From Bathynomus jamesi (Eukaryota; Arthropoda; Malacostraca; Isopoda; Cirolanidae), in NCBI GenBank assembly GCA_023014485.1, contig JAJOZX010009477.1:90186-154185 (forward strand): DNA of 64,000 bases, written 5' to 3'. Position 1 is the stretch's first letter; each line of letters begins with the position of its first letter. Under the pieces are notes generated by a model. That model had not been told where the DNA came from and searched no databases. It saw only the letters and a list, made by a program, of their open reading frames with translations. Positions 47,200 to 58,014 of this stretch are shown piece after piece. The position numbers were made by a program, and so were the translations under genes.

Positions 47200-49862
47200 C
47201 TTAAACAATACCAATCTATGAACATATGCGTCAAATCGATTTTTAAACATGTTTATAGACGTGCTACTAATTACTTCTACCAGCAAACTATTCCAGCTAT
47301 TTACTATTCTATGCGTAAAAAAGTTTTTGGCAACGCTGTCTCGAACCTTCTACTTATCAACTTACACCCGTTATTTCTAGTCCTATTATATTGAGATATT
47401 TTGAAAAAGCTATCCTATCTACGTTATCGAACCCATTCATAATTTTGGAAACCTGGATTAGATCACCCCTTAGCCTCCTAGTCTCGAGTGTAGTCAATTT
47501 TAAATCTTTAAGCCTATCCTCGTACGACTTTGACCTAAACCACGGAATCATCTTAGTTGCTAGTCTTCTAACTAATGATTTATAAAGAGGAACTATAATA
47601 TCGCGCGATTTGTACTCAAAATTCCGAGCTATAAAACCTAACACTTTGTTCGCTTTATTGACCGCAGCTGTACTTTGTTTCGCTACTTTTAAATCACCAG
47701 TGACTATAACTCCTAAATCTTTTTTGCTCTACACTTATCAACTCTTACCCTGACGCAAAATTACCGTTACGCGAACCTATATGTAAAATTTTGCACTTAT
47801 CGACGTTAAATCTCATTTGCCATGTGACTGACCAATCAACGATCTTATTCAGATCATTCTGGATTTTACCTCTATCTTCGTTATTAATCGCCCTACCACC
47901 CAGCTTCGTGTCATCCGCAAACTTTGAAACTGTACTGACTAGGCCGACATCTAAATCGATAAAATATATAAGAAAAAGCAAGGGGCCCAATACAGAACCC
48001 TGAGGAACGCAACTCGCTGCATTAGCCCAACACGACTCTGCTCCATCAAGGACCACCCTCTGTTTCCTACCTCGCAACCACTCTTCTAGCCAATTTATTA
48101 CTACACCCCTGATTCCATGAGCCTTATTTTTCTCAATGAGCGTTTTGTGCAGTACGGTGTCAAACGCTTTTGAAAATCTAAATACACTACATCAACGGCC
48201 CGATGACTATCGTAAACGTCAACCACACTTTGAAAAAATTCTAAAAGATTAATTAATCAAGATTTGTTTCGCCTAAAACCGTGCTGCGTATTTCTAATTA
48301 AGTTATGCAATTCTAAGTGTTCGACTATACGATCCCTAATTATTGATTCCAGTAGCTTACCTACAACAGACGTTAAACTGATTGGCCTATAATTTCCCGC
48401 CGCACCTTTATCGCCTTTCTTAAAGATAGGTGTTACGTTTACTAACTTCAAATTATCTGGTACTCACCCCTCAGAAATAGACGCATTAAAAATCTTTGGT
48501 AGTGGCACAACAATGCTATCTTTTAATTCTATTAGTTGTATGGGATATATGAAATCCGGTCCCGTTGATTTACGCGTTTTCATTTTATCAATATAGCGCA
48601 TTACTTCCCCTTCACTAACCACAATATTATCCGAAATATTACCATCATCAAAAGGTATTATGTCTATGACCGTAGGGATATACGTTACATCTTCTATAGT
48701 AAAAACTGACGTAAAAACGCGTTTAACAAGGTAGCCATTTCCTTGTTTTCAGAAACTAGCTCTCCGTTAACATTTTTACTGGATTTCTATTGTTGACGTA
48801 TTGAAAGAATCGCTTGGGGTTTTCTTTACCGTCACGAGCTATGGAGATTTCAAATTCGCGCTTGAACTTTTTTATTATACTTTTCGCTTCACACCTTAGA
48901 TATATGTAGTTGTTTCGTAACCACAAATTGTTTTTATCGCACTTATGTAGCCTATAAGCCCCATCTCTACTCTTTATAATGTCTCCTACTCTAGAAGTAA
49001 AGCACAAAGGCTTGTTATTTACTTTCGCACGCTTAATTTTGTATGGTACACATTCCTCATTTATAGTCCTAAATACTGTTTCAAACGATTCCCACATTAG
49101 TTTTGCGTTGGAGTTCCCAATTACGTTTTCCCAATTGACGCGTGACAATTTATTTCGAAATTTACAAAAGTCTGCGTGCTGGATGTTAGGAATTTTAGTC
49201 GAGTTAGCTGGTTTCGAGTGACATACTGAGAGGACAAACTCTACCATATTGTGATCGCTATTGCTTAATGGTTCTATTACTTGAAGGTCAGTAATTAGCC
49301 TATCATCCATAGTTATTACTAAATCTAAAATCATGTACAACCTTTTCAATAAGAAAGCTATCCTCGAGAAAATTAACTAAACGTTACCTTCCGCGTCTAC
49401 CTGCATTGTATCGTAATTCACGTTGGAGCAATTAAAGTCACCATAACTAAAGCCTGCTCACTACCTATTATTCTCTTTAGTTCACGATATAACGCTTCGT
49501 CCGTATCAGCTGTTTGATTAGGGGGCCTATATATAACCGCAACAACAAGTTTGAAATCGTTCAATTTAAGTTCTGCTGTAGTCGAATCTATTGGTTCTGG
49601 AATTGTGTGCTTTACTTCTATAACGTTAGCAATATTATCTTTGATATACAACATAACACCGCCTCCTCGCCTACCTATTCTGTTTTTAACAAAAAGTCTA
49701 TAACCTTTAATTTGATACTACCCTACAAAGTCACGTGTTTCAGTGCTAAGCTACGATTCATTTATCGCAATTAAATCATAGTCTTTACAAGCAATTAAAG
49801 AAAAAATTCGTTTATTTTATTTCATAAGCTACGAGCATTTATGGATAGAACCTTCAAATTGT
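47200..49862 (-). pseudogene. CR1 ORF2: endonuclease and reverse transcriptase
   Basis: Apurinic-type endonuclease region about 49860-48900 (MLYIKDNIANVIEVKH, VVAVIYRPPNQTAD, VIEPLSNSDHNMVEF with the conserved SDH), then a linker, then reverse transcriptase about 48700-47350: VTPIFKKGDKGAAGNYRPIS, LTSVVGKLLESIIRD, CVPQGSVLGPLLFLIYFIDL, SKFADDTKLGG (the YxDD-equivalent FADD) and WQMRFNVDKCKILH. Frame changes near 49400, 48200 and 47730 break it. The product would nick target DNA and copy the RNA there. Confidence 0.85.
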
Positions 49863-50245
49863 TTGTAACTGCGACACCTTGGCGAGCGCAGGGGAAATTT
49901 GTGGAATTTACGCTGGGACCGTTCGAGTTACGGCAGCCTGAAAAGAAGAGACAGTATTATGAAATAGTCTTCCTAAACGCGTAGCTCTAACGTCATTAAG
50001 ATGAAGTCCATCTCCAAGGAACAAGTCCCTCCTCCCGTAGAAACTGTTCTAAAAATTCGCAAAATGCACTCCTTCCTGTTGGCAAAGAGACTTTAGGTTA
50101 TTGTTAATATAGGTCGCCTTGCTGTAGAAATCGCTACGTTGGATAATTCGAGGAAGTATACCTGTTAAAACAATCTCATTAGTTTTTTCCTTTAGTCGCT
50201 CTAGTAAGTCCCTGTACCTAGTCAGCAGTTCTTCCGATCTAGAAT

Positions 50246-50842
50246 TTAAAATGTTATTAGTACCGAAGGTATAACATAAGTTGTGTCCTCGGCGGTACCG
50301 TCTGTGAAATGGTCAACACTATTAGTTATATCCTCCACCCTTGCACCAAGGTAGCAGTAACGGCGTCTACGACAAGGGTTTCTCCAACAGAATTCCTCGA
50401 GCTGCCCTCGAACAATGGAATCGCCAACGAGTCGTATTTCCGGTTCATCAGCATCTTCGAAACCTAAGACAGAAAACTTATTGTTTGTTATTACTAGTAG
50501 ACAAATCTTAGGTTTCCTCAATGGGGCTCCATTAAGCACTCGAACGAAGGGTTGGGAATTAGGGGAAGAGAGAGGGCTATTAGTACTATTTATATTATTA
50601 GTAGAAACTGAGGCAGGAGGGGTCGTAACTGGAGTTTCAAGGGATTCTAATTTTGCCGTCAGGAGCATCACGGTTTCTTCAAGCCTCACTCTGGCCTCCC
50701 TCTCACGTTCTAACTCGTTCCTCAGCACTTCCATGCTTGAGCACCACCTGCAAACTAACTGTTCATTATTATTAGCCATTGTAAACGCGTAAGCGGCAAA
50801 TTTCCCTTCGCAGCGACTGCAAGTACTTGACGTGGGTGCCAT
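50246..50842 (-). pseudogene. CR1 ORF1: zinc/coiled-coil plus SGNH esterase
   Basis: Starts MAPTSSTCSRCEGKFAAY at 50842. Two CxxC pairs (CSRC, CRWC) are followed by a coiled coil (VLRNELEREREARVRLEE), a Ser/Asn linker and an SGNH/GDSL hydrolase domain beginning EIRLVGDSIVRGQLEEFC, with the nucleophile Ser in GDSI. The frame breaks after the middle of the esterase domain (DTTYVI), short of the GxND and DxxH blocks. ORF1 proteins of this kind bind the element RNA and are found in CR1/L2-type LINEs. Confidence 0.75.
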
Positions 50843-51149
50843 GCTCTTAATTAGTTAAAAAAAAAAAACCCGAGTGTTTGGAAATTAATAAATTAAAACG
50901 TAGCTCTACCGCGTGCTTATTGTGCCGTCACCCGCGTAAACCCGCAAAAATGTTCCTCAAAGGCAGAAACAGGTTCTTGTAACAAATTTTTACTAAGTGA
51001 ATACTTAATTAAGCTACCGACGAATGCTCTGTAAATGAAAAAGTACTACTAAAACTTATCTGTCCGCTATTCGACCGACTGTTTTCTTTCCGTTTTTCCT
51101 TTTTCCCACGGTGTTTGACCACACTCTACTTAATCCCCTGAAGGAAAGG

Positions 51150-51310
51150 AAAATGAACCTTATGAAAGCACGTTTTCTGATAGATTTGAAAAACAAAAAA
51201 GGCAAAACAAGGGAATTTCAACCTTATGAGAGCACGTTTCCTGATAGATTTGAGAAACAAAAACGGCAAAAACAGGGAACTTCAACCTTATGAAACCTCG
51301 GTTAGTAATA
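51150..51310. repeat. 64-bp tandem repeat upstream of CR1 copy 1
   Basis: Three copies starting aaccttatga, with gatagatttg and a run of aaacaaaaa..ggcaaaa. They lie at the expected 5' UTR position of the minus-strand CR1. Confidence 0.7.
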
Positions 51311-51605
51311 GATTCAGGAAACAAACAAGGCAAGCCACTTGCAATAGCCTTGATTTAATCAAATAATATAGTAATGAATAAAGTCAAGAAATGAAATGTA
51401 TTCGTTAATGAATGATTAGTAACACGATGTAATTTAGTTAAGAATGCACCAACACTATTTTTTTTAAAACACTTCAACGGAAACCACTTATTCAAATGGT
51501 AACACTGGACACTCGATAAAACACGTTTATTGTTAACGATATGTTTATTTATTACGTATATTTGAATATGTATATGTAAATGTTTCAATTAGGGTTTCAT
51601 TTTCT

Positions 51606-51609
<4 letters not shown>

Positions 51610-51643
<34 letters not shown>

Positions 51644-51655
51644 CGCGCGCGTATG
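51610..51655. repeat. (GT)n microsatellite
   Basis: About 30 bp of (GT)n, then gcgcgcgcg. Confidence 0.9.
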
Positions 51656-51821
51656 TACAGGAAAAAGTCCTAAGCTCCGCCCACTGTAATATCAATCAAA
51701 TGGTCACGTGACTCCTGCTACTACCTAGGCATATCTCTACCCCTGCGTGCTCAGTTGGTCACTGCAAGTCCTGGAGCTCAGACGTATATTTGAAGAATTC
51801 TCACGTAGACGAAAAATAGTG

Positions 51822-51975
51822 ATGGCGACTTTTGATACTGCACGTTCGACGTTTATGAAGTGTATTCGGTAAAGTCGGAAAATGTGGTGAATACTGAAAG
51901 GCGGCCTAGCCCCCACTCCTTTGAGACTTTTAAGGCTACATTGAACCTCGCGAAGCTTGAGGAACAAGATGTTTA
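51822..51975 (+). pseudogene. small Polinton plus-strand gene, unidentified
   Basis: An ATG at 51822 begins MATFDTARSTF. After a one-base shift the frame continues with SVKSENVVNTERRPSPHSFE and ends LAKLEEQDV-TAA at 51975. A G+C-richer stretch upstream (ccgcccactg, cacgtgac) could be its promoter. Not recognised; placed in the Polinton by position between polB and the right end. Confidence 0.4.
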
Positions 51976-51977
51976 AA

Positions 51978-52407
51978 TACTCTATGGATATTCTGGCGAG
52001 AGCATTGCCGGATTTCGCGGCACAAACGATATAATGGGCTACGTTGTCGGGCTAAACTGTATAAAAGCGTACATACACCCTGAGGTGAAAGAAACAACGC
52101 GTGCAGAAGAGAAGCAACGGGTATGGGTGGCGAGTCTTTTTGATGAGTGATGCGACAGGCGTATTATGTCATGCTGCATCATACCGTGTATACGTACCCT
52201 ACGGCTGAGAATGTAAACCTTGTCATCATGGACAAGCTAAAGTACTTTTACCACTACATTCTTATATATCATGCCGAGGTTCGCAGTGAGGTTGCGGCTA
52301 AAGGCCTGTGTGAGTTTTTAATAGAATTTAGAGACGAGTATCGACTGTTAAACAAAAAGTATAAATACAGGCACATGTTTCTGTCAAATAGTGCGCCGGA
52401 TTGTTAA
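51978..52407 (+). pseudogene. Polinton plus-strand gene, unidentified, frameshifted
   Basis: Starts near MDILARALPDF, runs through GYVVGLNCIKAYIHPEV and EKQRVWVASLFDE, then continues in another frame as RQAYYVMLHHTVYTYPTAEN, then LKYFYHYILIYHAEVRSEV and LIEFRDEYRLLNKKYK-to-stop at 52407. Mostly helical in composition. I do not recognise the family. Confidence 0.45.
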
Positions 52408-52674
52408 TGTGTTTAGTTTGTAGAAATGAACGTCTAGTGCGCATTCCGATAAAACATTAAAACCGATATTGCCCCATGTATCGGAAAATTGCCGGGTATA
52501 ATTGGTACAAGTACTCGCATGATTCTTTCATGCTAGTACAAACCCGTACACGAAATATTAACGCTTGGTATAACTCACTCCTCCACACCTGTCCCCGAGC
52601 CAAACAGCGCACTGGTTGCTCAAAGTCATTTCAGAGTTGACCCGACTGGTTGTGCACTCTCACAATAGAAAACG

Positions 52675-53540
52675 ATGGAGCTCCCTTTGAGCAGCATTCT
52701 CAATGCCGTATGCGACGTGTCCGTGACGAAGTCATTGCGTGTGTTCAGACGTAAAACCGGTGCCATTAATATGAGCTTGAAAAGACTTGTAGACAAGCAA
52801 ACTCTGGTAAACGTAATGTTGTTTATTTAAGTGTTGAGGAGATGAATAGAGTCGTCGTGATAGTTGAGAAGTGGGTGAGGATCGTTATAAAATACCTGCA
52901 GGTGTAGGTACAAGAAGAGAACAAATTAGTGATATCCCCTCATATGCCATTGTTTGTACGTTGTGTATAAATAACGATCAGCCATGCATTGATATACGAC
53001 TGATGCGGAAGAATGCATCTGATAATAACGTTCTTGTTCCCACGCGAAACCGCTTCATCCTCGACAGAATGTTTGAAATCGTTGGTTTCCGCAAACTAAA
53101 ACCTATATTAGCCGCACGTGTAACGGATATGGTTTATTTTGATACGGTTTTTGAATACGCATACACCGCTCTGCTCGACGGGTTTATCGAATGTAGGAAT
53201 GAACATGGAGAGAATGGCCTAGAGCTGGGTGCTTATTTAACCCTTTAAGGACAGAAGATACCAATTGCTAACGTTTCAAATACACGCATTCATAACTTAA
53301 CCCTACAAAAAATTCAGGGCTGAAAGGGTTAAATGGTTTAGATTCTTCTAAATATCATGAACTTTGGTACAAAGGACTTGAGCTCGCCTACACTTTTCAC
53401 CCTGAAGAGTTGTATCTTTATATAATGAGGTACTGTCGTTACGATTTAGATTATTTCAACTGCCGCTATGCGTTGTGAAGAAGAATTCACGATTGAAAAG
53501 CTCGGATCGGTAAGAAAAACCCTCGATTGGAAAGGAGTGT
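52675..53540 (+). pseudogene. Polinton plus-strand gene, unidentified, interrupted by a MITE
   Basis: An ATG at 52675 begins MELPLSSILNAVCDVSVTKS. The reading changes frame near 52830. A long open part (52871-53248) contains YAIVCTLCINNDQPCIDIRL, NRFILDRMFEIVGFRKLK and YTALLDGFIE. The frame runs into the piggyBac MITE at 53237. Coding-like sequence resumes after it (GLELAYTFHPEELYLYIM). No known family recognised. Confidence 0.5.
53237..53332. mobile_element. piggyBac-type MITE inside a Polinton gene
   Basis: TTAA at 53237-53240 and 53329-53332 bracket 88 bp beginning CCCTTTAAGG and ending CTGAAAGGG. The inner sequence (gtttcaaatacacgcattca, then taacttaaccctac) matches the longer copy ending at 7854. 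Confidence 0.8.
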
Positions 53541-53572
53541 TTATAAACTTGAATTTAATAATGATGTTGTGG

Positions 53573-54500
53573 CTAAAGACGCTCAGTGGCCTCAATATTA
53601 CTCCCCAACATCGAGTAGTCCGACTTGGGATTGGCGTAGTCAATGTGTATGACCTTCCATTTACCCAAGTCAAACGGCATTTGCCACTTTTTGGACCACT
53701 CTCCTATCCTACGTATGTCCCCACTCCCCACGCAGTTGCTCCATCGCTTCGAGCGTCCCAACATTGGCCCCAAGCTTGGTGTCATCAGCGAATTTGGTGA
53801 TCCTACTGACGATGCCAGCGTCGATATCATTTATGGAAATGATAAACAACAGTGGCCCCAAAACGGAACCCTGAGGAACCCCGCAGGTGACCGAGGCCCA
53901 ACCCGAGCTAGCCCCTTTATTTACAACCCTCTGCCACCTATTCTTCAGCCAGTTTCCAATCCAGCTACCTACTTCCCCACCGATACCCAGCGCGCGCACT
54001 TTGGCCATTAGCAGGCGGTGGTGTACCTTATCAAAGGCTTTCTGAAAGTCGAGAGAAAGTATATCAATCGCCCTACTCTTATCGTACTCACTTCACATGA
54101 TGTGGAAAAACTAGAGCAAGTTGGTGAGACGCGACCTATGCCGCCTAAACCCATGTTGGGAGTCCCCAAGCAGCTTGTAGGAATCCAAATGGTCAACGAT
54201 CCTATCAGCTATTATCCCCTCTAATAATTTACCTACAACCGAAGTGAGACTAATGGGACAATAGTTCCCTGGACTTTCGTGATCCCCTTTCTTAAAGATA
54301 GGGGTCACGTTGGCTTCCCTCCAGTCACCAGGTACCTGGCCCGTCTCCAACGATTTGTTGAAGACTGTAGCCAGGTGGGGAGCCACCTGGTCGTGCACTT
54401 CCCGCAAGACTCTGTGGCGGAACTGGTCTGGCTCAGGAGCCTTAAACGCCTTCAGTTTGTCTATTCTATCGGCAACGCAACGACTATCGCGGTACACCGA
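53573..54500 (-). pseudogene. CR1-like reverse transcriptase fragment, second subfamily
   Basis: Minus strand from 54497: APEPDQFRHRVLREVHDQVA, ANVTPIFKKGDHESPGNYCP, LTSVVGKLLEGIIADRI, then after a frame change GWASVTCGVPQGSVLGPLLF, ITKFADDTKLGANVG and WQMPFDLGKWKVIH. This is a different subfamily from the two CR1 copies. Both ends are truncated. Its 3' junction (about 53573) abuts Polinton sequence. Confidence 0.8.
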
Positions 54501-54552
54501 ACATTATCCAGGCGAGCACCTTCGTGCCTGACGCCTGGCTCGGGAATGACGC

Positions 54553-54554
<2 letters not shown>

Positions 54555-54627
<73 letters not shown>
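54555..54627. repeat. (GA)n microsatellite
   Basis: About 70 bp of (GA)n next to the CR1 fragment. Confidence 0.95.
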
Positions 54628-54628
<1 letters not shown>

Positions 54629-54649
54629 TCTTATATTATCCAGAAATCG

Positions 54650-55412
54650 AAGACCAAATATAAAGGTAAAAGCCAAGACGACTGATACAAGCTTCATATA
54701 ATTCACATGTTTCGAAAACTAATCTCATCAGTGAACAAAAATAAAACTCAAATTACAAATAAAATACTGTACATGAAATTAAAAAGATAAATTTAGAACC
54801 AAAAACATGACTAGGAATATGGATTACAAAATATTAAGTTGAAATGAGGTTGTACAGTCATTTAAAGTCAATTTTAAATATTTATTATAAATGGATTCAG
54901 CCATGAGCAATTCACTCTACTTACAGATAAAACTTTAAAATTATCTACAGATAAGGTAGATCCACGTACGTTCACATGATCACGAATATTAGAATGATCG
55001 CCTCTGCTCAAAGGAAGGCCAGTCCTATACGACCTACCGCAATACTGATTCACACTAAACTGAAGCTTTTATTTGATAGATCCCACATACGATACACTTT
55101 GACAAAGTGTACAACAATAACAGTAAACAAGTGAAGACAGCACCCGAAGGGCGGTCTATCTTTATAATGGAATAAAGAACCCAAAGGAAAATCATTAAAA
55201 AAAGATTAAAATCACTCTGAGGATAAAATTCAATAGAACCCTACACAATTCTTTTCGAGAGTTTCAGATTGAACATCGAAATATGGCAATGAAAAATTAA
55301 TTTAAGGCTTAGGTACAACTGGACAATATTGTTTAGATCAAAATTTATCAATTTCTGACTCCACTTAATATTTTTTAAGCTTGTATCAATCGTTTTGGCT
55401 TTTACCTTATAT
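54650..55412 (-). mobile_element. Penelope-like element remnant
   Basis: On the minus strand, about 55060-54840 encodes CGRSYRTGLPLSRGDHSNIR, then DHVNVRGSTLSVDNFKVLS and, after a shift, LLMAESIYNKYLKLTLNDC, the C-terminal end of the Penelope GIY-YIG nuclease. Segments ggtaaaagccaagacgactg (54664) and its inverse (55375-55412) flank it as an inverted repeat. The rest of the element is missing. Confidence 0.6.
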
Positions 55413-55790
55413 ACACTAAGCACTCTGTTTAAAACTTACTTTATTTTATCGTGGCTGCAGGTGTACAACTGTGATTCTTTTAATTTTGTATAATGAGTAA
55501 CACGAAACCCGTGTAGAATATTTTAAAAAGTTCTTTTAAACAAAGAACATAAAATCGAGTGCCTCAGGATATTATTATAACAAAATCAAATAATAAAAGG
55601 ACGAAGTTTATTTTAATTTTAACAAACTTGCGGTGCATCTTGCTTCGAAAAGCCAGGAGTGTCTGAAGTGTTAAACTAATGAGGACAAGCAAGGAAAAGA
55701 TTGAATTTTACCATTTACTAAATTATAATTATATAAAGCATTGTTGCTTCCAGTGGTGATGAATCACGTGTATGGAAGCCTTATTGCCCT
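55413..55790. other. non-coding, nothing recognised
   Basis: AT-rich sequence between the Penelope remnant and the IS630 element with no coding signal. Confidence 0.5.
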
Positions 55791-55794
55791 TCTG

Positions 55795-57225
<1,431 letters not shown>

Positions 57226-57309
57226 CCCTTGAGACTCCAGACACGACCCCTCCTGCCTCAGTTTCTACTAATAATATAAATAATAGACTACTAATAGCCC
57301 TCTCTCTTC

Positions 57310-57905
57310 ACCTAGTTCCCAACCCTTCGTTCGAGTGCGTAATGGAGCCCCATTGAGGAAACCTAAGATTGGTCTACCAGTAATAACAAACAATAAGTTT
57401 TCTGTTTTAGGTTACGAAGATGCTGATGAACCGGAAATACGACTCGTTGGCGATTCTATTTTTCGAGGGCAGCTCGAGGAATTCTGTGGGAGAAACCCTT
57501 GTCCTAGGCGCAGTTACTGCTACCCTGGTGCAAGGGTGGATGATATAACTAATAGTGTTGACCATTTTACAGACGGAATCTCTGAGCACACAGCGTATGT
57601 TATTCATGTCGGTACTAATAACGTTTTAAATTCTAGATCGGAAGAACTGCTGGCTAGGTACAGGGACTTACTAGAGTGACTAAAGGAAAAAACTAATAAG
57701 ATTGTTTTAACAGGTATACTTCCTCGAATTATCCAACGTAGCGATTTCTACAGCAAGGCGACCTATATCAACAATAACCTAAAGTCTCTTTGCCAACAGG
57801 AAGGAGTGCATTTTACAAATTTTTGGAACAGCTTCTACGGCAGGAGGGACTTGTTCCTCGGAGATGGACTTCATCTTAATGACGTTGGAGCTGCGCGCTA
57901 AGGAA
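57310..57905 (+). pseudogene. CR1 ORF1 C-terminal part with SGNH esterase
   Basis: Lacks the zinc and coiled-coil N-terminus. The esterase domain is more complete than in copy 1: EIRLVGDSIFRGQLEEFC (block I Ser), VIHVGTNNVLNSRSEELL (GTNN at the GxND block) and, after a TGA at 57679, LGDGLHLNDVG with the DxxH block V residues. Esterase function in LINE ORF1 is not settled; membrane or lipid association has been proposed. Confidence 0.75.
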
Positions 57906-58014
57906 GACTATTTCATAATACTGTCTCTTCTTTTCAGGCTGCCGTAACTCGAACGGTCCCAGCGTAATTTCCACAAATTTCTCCTGCGCTCGCGAAGGTG
58001 TCGCAATTAAAAAC

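Larger units (their letters stand above)
46282..51310 (-). mobile_element. CR1-type LINE, copy 1
   Basis: Minus-strand non-LTR element with ORF1 (50842-50246), an endonuclease/reverse transcriptase ORF2 and a 3' end GGTCTGAAACATTATAACAT at 46282 shared with copy 2 (61408). Its 5' region contains 64-bp tandem repeats (about 51150-51310). Compared with copy 2 it has about 720 extra bases in the 3' UTR (46428-47185), including aacataagaacataag. It lies within the Polinton. Frameshifts occur in ORF2. Confidence 0.8.
31174..53550. mobile_element. Polinton/Maverick (adintovirus-like) element, decayed
   Basis: The gene set identifies it: adenain-type protease, double-jelly-roll major capsid, penton-like capsid, retroviral-type integrase, packaging ATPase, basic core protein and protein-primed DNA polymerase B. 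Protease through ATPase lie on the minus strand and polB on the plus strand. All recognised genes have frameshifts or stops. A TA-flanked transposon (38.3-41.4 kb), a CR1 LINE (46.3-51.3 kb) and a piggyBac MITE (53.24 kb) inserted later. Terminal inverted repeats and the 6-bp target duplication could not be found. The right end seems lost at the CR1 fragment beginning near 53570. Confidence 0.8.
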
